A stretch of 64,000 nucleotides of DNA from positions 78,456,705 through 78,520,704 of the forward strand of contig CP136067.1 of assembly GCA_032622095.1 (NCBI GenBank), given 5' to 3'. The notes below the pieces were generated by a model. That model saw only the letters and a list, made by a program, of their open reading frames with translations. It was not told the DNA's origin and did no database searches. Each line of letters opens with the position of its first letter. The stretch's first letter is position 1. This stretch comes from Siphonodentalium dalli. Taxonomy: Eukaryota > Mollusca > Scaphopoda > Gadilida > Siphonodentaliidae. This document shows, in pieces, positions 20,047 through 32,345 of this stretch. The position numbers and the translations under genes are program-made.

Positions 20047-22170
20047 TACCCACCAAATTTCATCAAAATCTGCACCAAATACATTTTGAGATACATACCC
20101 ACACGCCAGTTCTCCCAAACCGGAAGTGAAATCCGTAACCTATATATATATATCGTTATACAGCGCAGAATCTGATGCACATAATGCAAAAAGTCCCAAC
20201 TCAATAACTCAAGTCGTTCTGGTTTTCGTATAAATTTGGTTCTCGTTTTATTCTTCGACCAGTAGCGAACTTTTTTAACGGAAGTGCGATCCCTATCATT
20301 CTTCAGTATTTGATAACACACATACAGGCGCAAATAATGAAAAAGTCCGAACCCGATATCTCAAACCGTTTCGGAGGAGATACATTAACAATAATAAAAC
20401 AGATATAAAGAACGTTGATTCCTAAGGTCAAGGTCAGATAAAATTTCCTATTAGTGCATCGACTGCATATGCTCAATGGCTATGCAGGTACAAAACTTCA
20501 AATCAATTGGATTGGATAAAGAGCGTCGTTTTCTCCTTCGACCAGTAGGGAACATTTTAACCTTAAGTGCGATCCATATCATTTTTCAGTATTTTATAAC
20601 ACACATTAAGGCGCAAATAATGAAAAAGTCCGAACCTGATACCTCAAGCCGTTTCGGAGGAGATACGTTAACAATAATAAAACAGATAAAGAGCGTTGTT
20701 TCCTAAGGCCAAGGTCAGACGAAAACCCTATTAGTCCGTCGACTGCGTATGCTCAATGGCTATGCAGGTACAAAACTTCAAATCAATTGGCCAAGCCGTT
20801 TTGCCGATATAAGAAATCAAACCTCGATTTTGCGAGTCATTCTGGTGGCGCGAAAACCCCCAAAAAAACCAGGTTTTTAAGCAGCCATAACTCCAGAAGT
20901 TTAAGTCCGATTTTTAAAATTCGAGTTCAATAGTGATACGCGGCGACTAAAGATGATACCCCAAAAAATTCATCAAAATCAGCGCCAAAATATTTTTAGG
21001 ATACAAACCCACACGCCAGTTCTCCCAAACCGGAAGTGAAATCCGTAACCTATATATATCGTTATAGAGCGCATATTTTGATGCACATAATGCTAAAAGT
21101 CCCAACTCAATATCTCAAGCCGTTCTGGATTTCCCATAAAGAACGTTGTTTTATCATTCGACCAGTAGCGAACTTTTTAACCGGAAGTGCGACCCTTATC
21201 ATTTTTCAGTATTTTATAACACACATACAGATGCAAATAATGAAAAAAGTCCGAACCCGATTTCTCAAGCCGTTTCGGAGGAGATAAGTTAACAATAATA
21301 AAACAGACGAAGAGCGTTTTTTCCTAAGGTTAAGGTCAAACGAAATTCCCTATTAGTCCATCGACTGCATATGCTCAATGGCTATGCAGGTACAAAACTT
21401 CAAATCAATTGGCCAAGCTGTTTTGACGATATAAGAAATCAAACCTCGATTTTGCAAGTCATTCTGGTGGCGCGAAAATCCCAAAAGCAGCCATAGATAC
21501 ATACCCACACGCCTGTTCTCCCAAACCGGAAGTGAAACCCGTAACCTATATAAATCGTTATAGAGCGCAGAACTTGATGCACATAATGCAAAAAGTCCCA
21601 ACTCAATATCTCAAGCCGTTCTGGATTTCATTTAAAGAGCGTTATTTTATTCTTCGACCAGTAGCTCACTTTTAAACCGGAAGTGCGAACCATATCATTT
21701 TATAAGTTTATCATATATAGTTTATATATAGTTTATAACACACATACAGGCGCAAATAATGAAAAAAGTCCGAACCAGATATCTCAAGCCGTTTCGGAGG
21801 AGATACGTTAACAATAATAAAACAGATGGAGAGCGTTGTTTCCTAAGGTCAAGGTCATACGAAAGTCCCTAATAGTGCATCGACTGCGTATTATCAATGG
21901 CTATGCGGGTACGAAATTTCAAATCAATTGGCCAAGCCGTTTCGAATATATAAGAAATAAAACCTCGATTTTGCAAGTCATTCTGGTGGCCCGAACATCA
22001 GGAAAATGGCGATAACTGCGAAGGTCAAGGTCGGTCGAAATTCTCAATAGGCTATTTTACTAAAACTTCCAAAGTTATATACTGAAACCGAAAACATCAG
22101 GTGAATTTGTCCAGCCGTTCCTGAGATATAAGCATGTTATTGGAATAATAATAATAAAAAGAAGAATAAA
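20047..22170 (+). repeat. four-unit diverged array of about 0.5-kb units
   Basis: Four unequal units share the same order of phrases: CCAAACCGGAAGTGAAATCC (20117, 21027, 21530), TTCGACCAGTAG (about 20256, 20537, 21158, 21654), GAAAAAGTCCGAACC (about 20338, 20620), TTCGGAGGAGATA with AACAATAATAAAACAGA, CAAGGTCA, and ATGGCTATGCAGGTACAAAA (about 20477, 20758, 21378). The second unit lacks its first half. The array closes at 22140-22235 in AATAATAATAAT tracts. This could be a satellite or nested insertions of one short retroelement. No protein is encoded. Confidence 0.75.
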
Positions 22171-22239
22171 AACCTGCAGAAGAATTACAGTATAATAACA
22201 CTTCCAGAAGATGCAAATAATAATAATAATCGTAGATTT

Positions 22240-22596
22240 ATGGACAGGCCGAGAGAGCGCCTATTTATAAACACATGCGCCGAGCCATGCCGGCTAGATT
22301 ACATAACTATACATGAATACATGGATAATCTGAAAGAAATATGCAAAACTAAAGTCAGACACTCCATAGTTCGTTGCTTCACCCGAATATGGGGGACGTG
22401 TAACACGTTTGACACACCCGTTGCATACGCCCATTATTGGTATACACATGTAACCCAAGCAAAGTGGAACCAATATCCCCTTTTTCGAAATTCCCGTGAT
22501 GTTGAAGATCTATATAGAATTTTATTGAGATGCGATGAACCGTGGTTAGCTTTAAATATTTATGCAAATGGACAACAACTCAACATATACAGATAA
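22240..22596 (+). other. 118-codon frame, function unknown, probably chance
   Basis: An uninterrupted frame from ATG at 22240 encodes 118 residues with a plausible composition (several W, C and Y; no low-complexity). It follows directly after the 20047-22170 array. I recognise no domain, and there is no promoter or clear splice signal. It could be a fragment of an unrecognised mobile-element protein. Treat as hypothetical. Confidence 0.15.
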
Positions 22597-23270
22597 AAAC
22601 CCGGAGTAGATCTTGAATACAATTCAAACTTTACCTGCCATCTTGTGTTTTCGGTTATTTCAAATGCGATATATGTGAGGTGCACATTGTTTCCATTAAC
22701 TTTATTCATCAGAATTAGAAGACTTATTCCTTTTCTTGGATATTGATATTTCGTCCGATAGGCGGCGCAGCTGCACGCTTGCGAAAGAGAAATTAAAATT
22801 TTATGACAATCATCTCGAGACTGTGCGAGTAAATCGACTTCGCGATGAAACCTCGTTTATCATCTTGACTTGTAAAATCACATGAACATTGGTTAATCAG
22901 GTTATATCTCGGTATCGCTGCCATTTACCAGAATAATCCTGGACGGGGTCGAAACAAATGCTAACCCTGTGATAATTAAGAACGCGAACGAGGTGATCAG
23001 AAACATAGCTTCACCATGCCAAGTGCTAAGTGTTCACACATATCTGCTGAGTGAGATGGTGTTTTGGATCCAGTATAGCTCTAGCCATATATCGACATCG
23101 ATATATAGAGATTTTGAATACAACATAACATTGCATACAAGCGAGAGAAATACACACCGGAACTCTATTGGCACCCAAATTATAATATACCTTTCGTTGA
23201 ACTCCTAACAATATCTTTTCGATTTCACATAATAAACTTATTCCTGTATTTAATATCAGCATTCAAACTC
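22597..23270. other. no gene seen
   Basis: AT-rich DNA; ATATCGACATCGATATAT near 23087 is a small palindrome. Overlapping frames on both strands at 23000-23260 lack motifs. Confidence 0.45.
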
Positions 23271-23274
23271 AGAA

Positions 23275-23395
23275 ATCAGATGCCGTTATTGTTTATTATG
23301 TTGTTTATATTGTTGTTGTTGTTGTTGTACGTATTGTCGACTGGGCTGTCCATGTGATAACCAAATAAACAAAAGATAGATAATTGATTGATTGT
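23275..23395 (+). mobile_element. probable LINE 3' tail, + strand
   Basis: A TTGTTGTTGTTGTTGT tract, then AACCAAATAAACAAAAGATA and ATTGATTGATTG. The polyadenylation-like AATAAA followed by a TTGA repeat matches the layout of the LINE tails at 61480-61622. No coding part is attached. Confidence 0.45.
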
Positions 23396-23619
23396 ATATA
23401 TGGTGTTTGAATTACACTTAAACTTTAATTTATATGATATATTTATAAGATAGTTATGATGACGAGATAATTATGAGGACAGATGATGAAATTTATATAC
23501 GCATTAATGTCGACATTTATTTTATTGCATATATACTTATATTGTACAGTGCACCTTATATATAATGTACACATATACATATCTTCGTAATATGTGAATT
23601 TATGTAATATATACGGGAG

Positions 23620-23770
23620 GGGGGGGTCGGAACAAATTTCCAGACACGTATGCTATTTTTTTGCCGATGACCACTTTTTGGACCCACCCCCGACCCCAAA
23701 TTTGTTTGTATTTCATAGAGTTTTTTCCAGCCATGTTTTGACACCCACCCCTTTGTGGAACGCAAAACAC
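23620..23770 (+). repeat. dispersed repeat R3, copy 2
   Basis: Holds TTTTTTTGCCGATGACC, GGACCCACCCCCGACCCC and GTTTTGACACCCACCCC in the same order and spacing as 11930-12050. Opposing frames here are translations of the repeat. Confidence 0.6.
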
Positions 23771-24474
23771 AAACATACAGAGAAACCAGGACCAAACCTC
23801 CTACATTGAGATTCAGTGAATCTATAGTAATGAACAGCAGGACTGGTCTCTAGCAGTATATTCTTGACTGCAGTGGATTTTGTCCCTAGAAACATGAGTC
23901 AAACACTTACAGATGTAAATGTTGCAGATAACATGGCAGTTCAGTCAGACAGACTCTGACCAAGTAGACCACACTGCATTTTTGTTAAATATCATATTTC
24001 CACAGCTCTGCAGTCAATTTATTTTAAAGCTTAGTATATGAATAGAGCATGGCTTGGAGTTGACTGTGCAAATGTAGTGGCCAGTGGGAAGTGTGTAGTT
24101 CATGAGCCGAAGGCGAGTGAACTACACCATTGCCACTACATTCGCGTAGTCAACGACAAGATATGCTCTAATCATTATATTAAATCGAACATTTATAGAC
24201 AAACTGACGTTCTAACATTTATATACCATCGAACATTTTATTGCTAAACTGAAGTCATTGTATTGTGTCCAGATTGCATTCAATTTCCTTCTCGTCACAA
24301 AACCTATTAAGCAGCTTAATTTCCGAGTGGATAACCGGTCACTGACACAGCGCGCATGGTTAATCATAATTAATAGTCACTGTTTTAGTGTCAAATATGT
24401 GTGGTAATCCTTTTTAGAGACCTTTTTAGTTTTTGTGTTTTGTTATGGAAATTTATAAAAAATATGATGTCTAT
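23771..24474. other. no gene seen; one inverted motif
   Basis: GTAGTGGCCAGTGGGAAGTG at about 24073 pairs loosely with CACCATTGCCACTACATTCG at about 24126; around 24060-24150 this is an imperfect foldback (AGTTGACTGTGCAAATGTAG against CTACATTCGCGTAGTCAACG). It is probably another short MITE. Confidence 0.4.
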
Positions 24475-24585
24475 ACACCAGGTAGGTGATATTGCTCTAC
24501 ACCAGATATGTGATTTTGTTTTACACCAGATAGGTGATATTGTTTTACACCAGATAGGTGATTGTATTATATCAGATAGGTTAAA
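24475..24585 (+). repeat. 24-bp tandem repeat, about five copies
   Basis: The unit is ACACCAGATAGGTGATATTG plus four bases, starting at about 24475, 24499, 24523 and 24547, with a degenerate fifth copy. As the unit is a multiple of three, the + frame reads HQIGDIVL repeatedly; this is a product of the repeat. Confidence 0.8.
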
Positions 24586-25289
24586 TTATTATATGCTAAG
24601 TGCCACACGGAGTCATTAGACATTACTAAAACATGTTTATCGCACATATAGCAATACACTAGAGCACACAGGAGCACCAATGGGAAATCAAAGAAAGTTA
24701 ATGTTATGATTGATTCCAATAGATTCAGATTGGTCAGGATTGGTTAGGAATTTTATAACGTTCACAGTTTATCTTGTATGAATTCAGGAATCTTGTATGA
24801 GTTCAGAAAAGGCATTATTTCGATTGGACTGCTCAAGTGTAGCATGTGAGAGTAAAGCATATAATACAAAAAAACCTACACATTTAGTAGAAACCTGTAT
24901 TAACTCATTCATGATATTGTGAATTATTACCATTTTCTATCTCTTTTGTCATATATGAGATAATTGTGTTATCCACTCACAAGTCTAGGTATGTTACATG
25001 TTTTTTTCTTTATACATCAGTGTATACATCAGTGTTTAATGTCCATGTTTGACCAGATTTGGCATTAAATTCATTTCTTTAAAGTTATCCTCATTTGATG
25101 TTAATTACATAGAATACTGCATGGGCGATTCAGCTGCATTAAGAATACTTTCCCTTGTCCTAAACAGGCACAAACCAACATCCAATGGCCCTAGTGTTGC
25201 TGCAGTTGCTTATTATTGATTTATTAGTGTTACAAACCAGTTCAAACTAGTAAAAATCCAATAAAAGGTGTGAGGACAAAAATAATTTT

Positions 25290-25370
25290 GTCACGGAAAA
25301 AATTGCTTTGGGCTTATTTTGACACCCACCACCCCCAGCCTAGGTGTCGGAAATCCCCCCCTGATATATA
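25290..25370 (+). repeat. dispersed repeat R3, partial copy 3
   Basis: TATTTTGACACCCACCACCC matches the right part of R3 (11890-12060, 23620-23770). The left part is not recognised here. Confidence 0.5.
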
Positions 25371-25380
25371 GAGAACAAAA

Positions 25381-26489
25381 CATGACATAGCATGGCTTTG
25401 TCGGTAGGATATTTGATTAAACATGTATAGTGTTTTGTTAAAGTAATATTGTCCTTGTGCGCACTGGCAGTGACGTGTTGTCGATGGTTTTAGTACCTTT
25501 CAAAAGAAATGTGACAACAGTTGTACATCATGGCTCCAGCTTGATCGATTGCCGTTTGGATGGTCACAATCGTTCGCCAAATATTCGATTGGCTGTTAAA
25601 AGGTGATTGCTATTTCGGCAGAAATGCTTATCTTATTCCAGATTAATCGCGGTGAATGTTTATATGCATGGTCGTTCACATAAAATGTGCGTTACTGTAG
25701 TCTTTTTAATAATAAGTCTTTTTCTTCAATCCGCCCACTAACTTAAGATGCGAACACATGCCCAGAAATTCCTGCACAGTTAGATTTCTGACACAGCATT
25801 CAGTGTTATAAAGTAGCTCTTCCCCCTCCTGCGGATCAGCGTTCTAGTCGACTGAAAGTTTTGATGAAGAAGTAGCATATAGTAAGTTAATTAATACATA
25901 CGCGAGCACACCGTCGGGTCCCATGTACGATCCACCTTGACTTCATTATCCAGTCCCATTGATGTGAGAATTCAAGAAATTACCGTCTTGAGCGTGTAAA
26001 GATATTCATTAATACAGAACCACTTTTTAAGATTGAATTTGTTTAACCTATTTATTTGTTTGGCACGATGTACTCCCTACTTTGTGATGAAAAACATAGC
26101 AAACTGGCTTACTTTGCGGAGCTAACATTATTATTATAAAGTCTACTCCTTCGGAACCAATTGAGCCAGAAAACTGAGTGTATATATATCAGACTTGTTG
26201 GGAGTTTGATATTACATGTATATGCATGCAACAGTGTTGTCCCTTGCAATGCATGTCTTAAATATGTTTGTAATAAAGCAACAATGACATATCCTTACAT
26301 ACAATTCAAAATCCATCAGATGTACATGTCCTATCGGACGTAATCGGTGCCGTTGTATTATACCATATAGTATATATAATATGAGCCCGGTTGAAAGTAA
26401 CCAAAAGTTTTATATTTTGTTTTGCGATCAGTTAACAAATTTACATCAGAATTTAGTTATATACTCTTTATCACTGCCAAAGATTATAG
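25381..26489. other. no gene seen
   Basis: Non-repetitive AT-rich DNA with short frames only; no shared repeat was found in the window. Confidence 0.45.
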
Positions 26490-27400
26490 AGTCCATATGC
26501 CTAACCTCTATGGTGCCCCAGTTCTACCCCTGTTATATAGACGGTGCCAGTTGTGAATATTTAAAGTGTATGGTTTCCCGTTATACAAATACGTCGTACC
26601 ATGGATATATAACTATATATAAATCAGTTCGGTGAAGTCGGCGACACTTATTTTAGAAGTTTGACGCCCCTTCTCCAACCTCCATTCATGACTTGAACAG
26701 CACCATTTTGGGAACTTTATACCACGCCATTTGATTCATCGTATCAGTGATGCGCTTACATATATATATGTTTGTAGGAAAATATTTTATCAATTTTGTT
26801 CTCCCCGATCCCAATTACTCACACAAATGGTTCCACTTCGAAAATTTTAATTACACCTTTGTCTATAGCTAAGTTTGGAGGAAATCCGTGATCAAATTGT
26901 TCTATCAATTGCTGTGGTCCCCCCTCAACCCCCATCCATGACTTTGACGGTGCCACTTTGGTAACTTTGAATCATGCCATAGATGCATGGCAATATCTTA
27001 TTTTATAACTCTGGTGGCAATCGGCGGCAAAAAAAGTTTCTATCAATTGTATGCCCCTACTCCAGTTCCCATTCCTGTCTTGGGCGGCGCCACCTATGTA
27101 TCTTTAAACCACACCATTAGATCCATATATCATATATATATGACCATGCATATATGATTGGCATAAATCGACGACAAAAAGGTTTATATCACTCCAACGA
27201 AATCTCTAAGTCCGGCGGCGCGGCTTATGTATATATATTTCCGCAATCCGCATGTCATGGAGAATATCAGATGACAGTTTCGTGGAATTCGACAACAAGA
27301 ATTGTCATGAGATTTGGTGCCCCCTCCCTTTTTGTCCTCTGACACAGACAACGTCACGTTTGAAACGTTTAAGCGGCGCCGTTATCTTCCTAGTAAAATT
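26490..27400 (+). repeat. diverged array with GCCCC/GGCGCCAC phrases
   Basis: About four or five old units repeat the order TATCAATTG, a GCCCC pyrimidine-rich phrase (CCAACCTCCATTCATGACTT, CAACCCCCATCCATGACTTT, CCAGTTCCCATTCCTGTCTT), then GACGGTGCCAC or GGGCGGCGCCACC, then TTTAAACCA.GCCATT. Starts are near 26500, 26660, 26925, 27050 and 27320, so spacing is irregular. No reading frame survives across units. Confidence 0.55.
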
Positions 27401-28883
27401 AAACCCATTTTAGACCCCTTTACAGCTCTCTGGATGCCCCTAGCTGTTCAGTTAATATATAACGTTCAGATAGTCATAAAGACAGACATACGCAACTATA
27501 TATATATCTAACATACGTGTATTTGGTTTCAAATTAATGCCCGATGAAAGTTTAAACAGACATTTAAGCAGAGCTTTCGGACCAAGGCATTTAACCTACA
27601 CTATTCAGCTGCATTTGTCACTTGAAACTTTCATCGAATTTGACACATGTAGCTGAATATTGTAAATTTCTTTTGATGAAGCAATGAAGAAGGACTTGGG
27701 CTGAAAGTTATGTTTAATCCTTTCATTACGCGAGCTGCGTTGGTGCAGCAGTTCATTATATTATATATGCCAGTCTCCCATATATATATCTATATATATA
27801 TAGGGAGCATCGGATATATAAGAGAATGAGCTGGCTTACAAGGTCAAGGTAAATATTGTTAGGCCAATGTATTATCATATATATGCGAGGCTCCACATGT
27901 GAGACTCGCATATACAAGAGAATGCATTGGTACAGTGTTTTCGCAAAATGTCTGGAAGCTCCAGTCATGGAAGGGTTAAATGAGCGTTGGCACTTTATTG
28001 ACGACCCTGGTCCACATTTGGCAATGAATTTATATGATCACCATGGGTTAGACTGACATCCATATATACAGTGAGCATGTGTCATATACATGTATACGAA
28101 GTAATATCGCCTTGATTGCCAGTATATGGTGGTAAAACTTGGCTGCAATTAGATATCCCACTAGAAACAAGATGGTTGGGCGAGTTTTGTTATCGATATG
28201 CAGGCGCTGAAAAAGGAGCAATGTTTTATTTATTAGAACATGCATATACATGTACTTCCTAAAAAAAAACCTCAATAATAACAGTTTTCAGTATGACAGT
28301 TTAATTTCGATGTTTCAAATCATAACACATTTGATTGTGATAGTTTGTTATAGACTATTCATATTATAAGAAATCTTTTCAGATTAATATATATCAATTG
28401 TTCACGCACACATTTTTCACAGTATACTTGGTCAGTGCTTCCATCATTGTGATTCGTTTATTGTGTCCTCTATATATATATATTAATGATGTTATATTTT
28501 ACCAAGACTACTCCGCGTGTGTGGCTTTCACTACATACATAAGTGTACATTATCCAGGAATCAAGTTAATACTGGTAGCTCCAAAAATTGAAACAATATT
28601 ATCCCTATAGATGGATCGTCCATGACTCGGTAGAGAAATATAAACAATAATCAGTGAAGCATTTAGCCGAACATTACCTTCATGCCATGAAACCGATATG
28701 ACCGATGGGCCGTCCTGTCAAATTATAGCAAAATTTGGAAGTGCATGTTCGTGAATACAACTTCGTTGGAATTTGCTCTGTGAATCGTTCGTGGACGGAA
28801 GGCGCTGCTGTTAGAGTATCATAGTTCTGACAGTCCTTCAATCAGTCGAAGTGAGTATAGGATGTCTTACCTTACAGTATCAA
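27401..28883. other. no gene; contains a 36-bp palindrome
   Basis: The only structured part is 27880-27916, where TATATGCGAGGCTCCACATG pairs with CATGTGAGACTCGCATATA (two mismatches). A related phrase, AAGAGAATGAGCTGGC, occurs on its left and AAGAGAATGCATTGG on its right, suggesting an old local duplication around 27815-27935. Confidence 0.45.
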
Positions 28884-29153
28884 TCATATGATTGCCAGAA
28901 ACATGTGTTTTCTTGTTGTTTCTTCTTGTTTTAGAGATAACTTGAGACCCGCAGGGAGAGATTTGTGCAGACAACCCCGCGCCGTGAGTTCCTTGTCATG
29001 TGTTACGATCATCAGCGGCGTTAGGCTGACGCGTTTATTGAATGCCCATGCGTCTCGTCGCATCACATCGTGCTGGATTAGTAAACGGTCGGCCCACCCT
29101 CGTGCGAACATAACCACGACCAAGACTATGAATCGCACAGTGTATTTAGCCAT
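28884..29153 (-). CDS. candidate small secreted protein, unknown family
   Basis: From an ATG at 29153, the minus strand reads MAKYTVRFIVLVVVMFARGW and continues for about 89 residues to a stop at 28884. The first 20 residues look like a signal peptide: a short basic start, a hydrophobic core FIVLVVVMFA and small residues after it. The rest is charged, with one cysteine (RGCLHK) and no transmembrane segment. Local GC content is higher than in the flanks. It may be a first exon instead: AAGGTAAGA at about 28868 on the minus strand, just past the stop, is a fair donor. Against it, the opposite strand also shows splice-like signals (TTCTTGTTTTAG before 28935 and GCCGTGAGT near 28982), so orientation is uncertain. 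I do not recognise the protein. Confidence 0.3.
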   Translation of the reverse strand: MAKYTVRFIVLVVVMFARGWADRLLIQHDVMRRDAWAFNKRVSLTPLMIVTHDKELTARGCLHKSLPAGLKLSLKQEETTRKHMFLAII

Positions 29154-29189
29154 CATTCCAAAATCCATGCGTTTGTCCATGCAAGTCAA

Positions 29190-29600
29190 TGTTCAAATCG
29201 GATGTAAAATGAACAATGTGTGTATATAGGATTGGCAGAATAGCAATATGTATAGTGGTGATTCTTCCCATAGTACAGGCATAGTGTCCTTAATGTAGCA
29301 AGCTGAACGTCAGCCTCACGTCGTATCGCTCCCATATCGGTTATGATAATTTTACTTACATTCAATATATACACGAACAGAACATATAAGAATACAACTA
29401 TGAAACAAGTCTTCCCGTCCCCTATGTTTGCATATGTTTGGAAGATGGCCGAATAGACTGCATGGGATATGGAAAATGTTATAACTATCGTGTGCAGCTA
29501 TAACCATACTGTTCGCGCTGCTATGGCTACAAATAAAAGGGTATGATTTGACATATTGTAGGTTATGGTCGTTTCAGTAGTTATAGCCCACACAGCAAAT
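29190..29600. other. no gene seen
   Basis: AT-rich DNA between the candidate secreted-protein frame and the AGAACCAA cluster; no repeat or frame stands out. Confidence 0.4.
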
Positions 29601-29639
29601 AATGTGGGGAACCAGATAAGCTTAGTTGGTTCTACAAAC

Positions 29640-30230
29640 TGACCCACTGGCAGAACCAACATAGTTGGTTCTTCACGGTCGAAGAACCAATTGGTTCTTT
29701 ACACATTTATTGAAGAACCAAACAAAGAACCAATTGGTTTTTGGTTGTAGAAGAACCAAATGGTTGACGAAGAACCAAAGAAGAATTTTTTTTTTGACAT
29801 CATTGAAGAACCAAATGAAGAACCAAATTTGTTATCAAGAACCAAGATTTTGGTGCTACAACTGTGTTACAATTACTACAATTACCAAACTGTCCCAGTG
29901 GCGGAACCACTCAGCTATTTAGTTCTTCACATGAATCAGTTGGTTCCACATAAATTGTCTTGGTTCTTCGCGAAGAACCAAATCATTTTGATCAATTGTC
30001 TTGGTTCTTCGCGAAGAACCTAATTATCAGGGGCAATTCCAAGAACCAAGAAGCCCAATTTGGTTCTTCGCGAACCCATCTGGTTCTTCGGGAAGAACCA
30101 GATGGGATCCTCATGGAGAACCAAATCTGATAATAGCGAAGAACCACATCGGTTTTCCGTCAAGAGCCATCTGGTTCTTCGCAGAGAACCGATTTCCTTT
30201 TTCGTAATGGACAAATGCATATCTAAGAAT
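29640..30230. repeat. AGAACCAA/TTGGTTCT palindrome cluster
   Basis: Dozens of AGAACCAA or its complement occur in both orientations at irregular spacing. They pair into hairpins: TTGGTTCTTCGCGAAGAACC occurs at 29960 and 30001 within perfect or near-perfect palindromes, and CATCTGGTTCTTC at about 30078 pairs with GAAGAACCAGATG. The cluster is not a simple tandem array because orientation alternates. The block ATTTTGGTGCTACAACTGTG (29853) resembles 32346-32372, right after the foldback element, so both may be parts of one larger element. Frames through the cluster are artefacts. Confidence 0.8.
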
Positions 30231-30535
30231 TTCACTCCTCTATAGCTAGCAAACAATCGGAAACCAAACGTATCACAAACTTAGAGGTGTAGGAAACCGA
30301 TCATTCTGGATGTTTCCATAGTCGACGTGACTGTTCTCGAACTGTTCAAATAATGGTGTGAAATATCGATTGCAAAAGTTACGAAACCGATAACAGAAGT
30401 ATAAGTATGCCAATAAATATATAATAAATATGATTAAATTCCTTACATAATCTACTTCTTGGTAAAATTAAATTGTTATCAAAAATGTATCAAGAAAGAT
30501 ATTAAAAAATAAAAACTATGGGAAACATAATTTTT

Positions 30536-32345
30536 TTACCTACAATCACTGCTGTTTTTGGTTCTTTGGAATTGATAAACAAGAGGAACGTCTGGAGAAC
30601 GAAAATTGGAAAAACGGAATTTTTACAACTAAACTTCAATCACCATCGTCGTCTTAGACATCATCGTCGTCATAGTCATCATCATTATCATCATTCATCG
30701 CTGTCTGCATCGTAGTCATCAACATTGTCATCATATCATCATCATCGCTGCCGTCGTTGTCATAATCATCACTGTCGTCACGGTTGTCATCACCATCGCT
30801 TTCGTCGTAGTCATCATCATCGATGTCCACGTAGTCATCATCGTCGCGTCGTAGTCACCTTCATCTATACCGTCGTCGTAGTCATCATCATCTTTATCGT
30901 CGTCGTCATCATCATCATCATCGCTGTCGTCATCATTGTAATCACCATCGTCGCAGTCGTCTTGTCACCATCAAAGCTGCTGTTGTCGTAATCATCATCA
31001 TTATCATCGTCGATATCGTCGTCGTGGTCATGATTATCATCGCTGTCGTCGTAGTCATCATCATGATCGCAGTCGTCGTGGTAATCACCATCATCCCTGT
31101 CGCTGTCGTAGTCATCATCATCTCTGCCGTTGTCGTAGTCATCATCATCGTTGTCGTCGTCGTGGTTATCATTATCATCGCTGTCGTCGTGGTCATCATC
31201 ATCATCATTACTGTCGTCGTCGTCATCATCATTGCTGTCGTCGTCGTCATCATCATTACTGTCGTCGTCGTCGTCATCATCATTGCTGTCGTGGTCAAAG
31301 TAATACATAGATGACATTGTTGACGATAACGACGAAAACGAGGACGGCTTATATGCGTGCGGATGGTGAAGATGATAGCGATGATGGTGACGACGACAAC
31401 AACTATATATACGACAACTTCGACGGTGATCGTAATTTACACAGATGGCGTCGATGAAGTCGACGACGACGATAATGATGATGATAATGATGACGATGTC
31501 GACATCGATGTCTATTATAATGATGTTGACCATGTTGCTACACGACGACGCGGATGATGGTAATAATTAGGATGATGCTGGCATGCTGCCAATAGCGGAG
31601 ATGATGACGACGACGGTGATAATGGTAATACTTAGGATGATGCTGGCATGCTGCCAATAGCGGAGATGATTATGATTACAACGACGACGATGATTATGAT
31701 GACGACGATGATCATGACGACAACGACGACAGCGGTAATTATGATAACGAACAGCGAGTATGATGACTACGATGACAACATCGATGATGAGATGATGATG
31801 GTGACTACAACGACAACCTCGATGATTATGATGATGACTACCACGACAACGATGATAATGATGATGACTTAGACGACGACGGCGATGATGATGGTTACTT
31901 CGACGATGACAGCAATGATGATGATGACTACGACCGTACGACGACGTCAGCGATGACGATGACTTCGACGACAGCGATGATGTTGATGACTACAACGACA
32001 GCGATTATGACAACGGCTATTATGATAAGTACGACGACAGCGATGATCATGATGATGATGACGACGAAGACGACAGCGATGATAATGACTACGACGACGA
32101 TGATGACGGTGACTACGACGAAGATAGAGATGTGATGGTGATGATGATAATGGTGATGACTACGATGACGACAGCGATGATGATGACGACGGCGTTGACG
32201 ATGACGATTGCGATGGCAATGAAGATGCTTACGGTGATTACGTTTACATGACAATGACGACGAAAACGACGACGATGATTGACGTTTAGTTGCAAATAAT
32301 AATTCTTCAATTCTCAAGAAACAAAACAGCAGTAACTGTAGGTAA
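30536..32345. mobile_element. 1.8-kb foldback element with trinucleotide arms
   Basis: The outer ends are inverted repeats of about 40 bp: TTACCTACAATCACTGCTGT (30536) pairs with ACAGCAGTAACTGTAGGTAA (ending 32345), and a matching GGAATTGA/TCAATTC closes the block. A second inverted pair lies inside: ACAACTAAACTTCAATCACC at 30625 and its counterpart ending GTTTAGTTGC at 32294. Between them the left arm (30640-31300) is TCATCATCGTCGTCGTAGTC-like and the right arm (31360-32270) is the complement, GACTACGACGACGATGATGA-like, so the element can fold on itself. The layout recalls foldback (FB-type) transposons, whose long inverted repeats are made of tandem units. The Asp-, Thr-, Val- and His-rich frames (up to 222 codons) are translations of the repeat. 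Confidence 0.75.

Noticed and set aside
30865-31533. 222-codon Asp/His-rich minus frame and other Thr/Val-rich frames
   Set aside because: Direct translation of GAT/GAC trinucleotide repeats on both strands.
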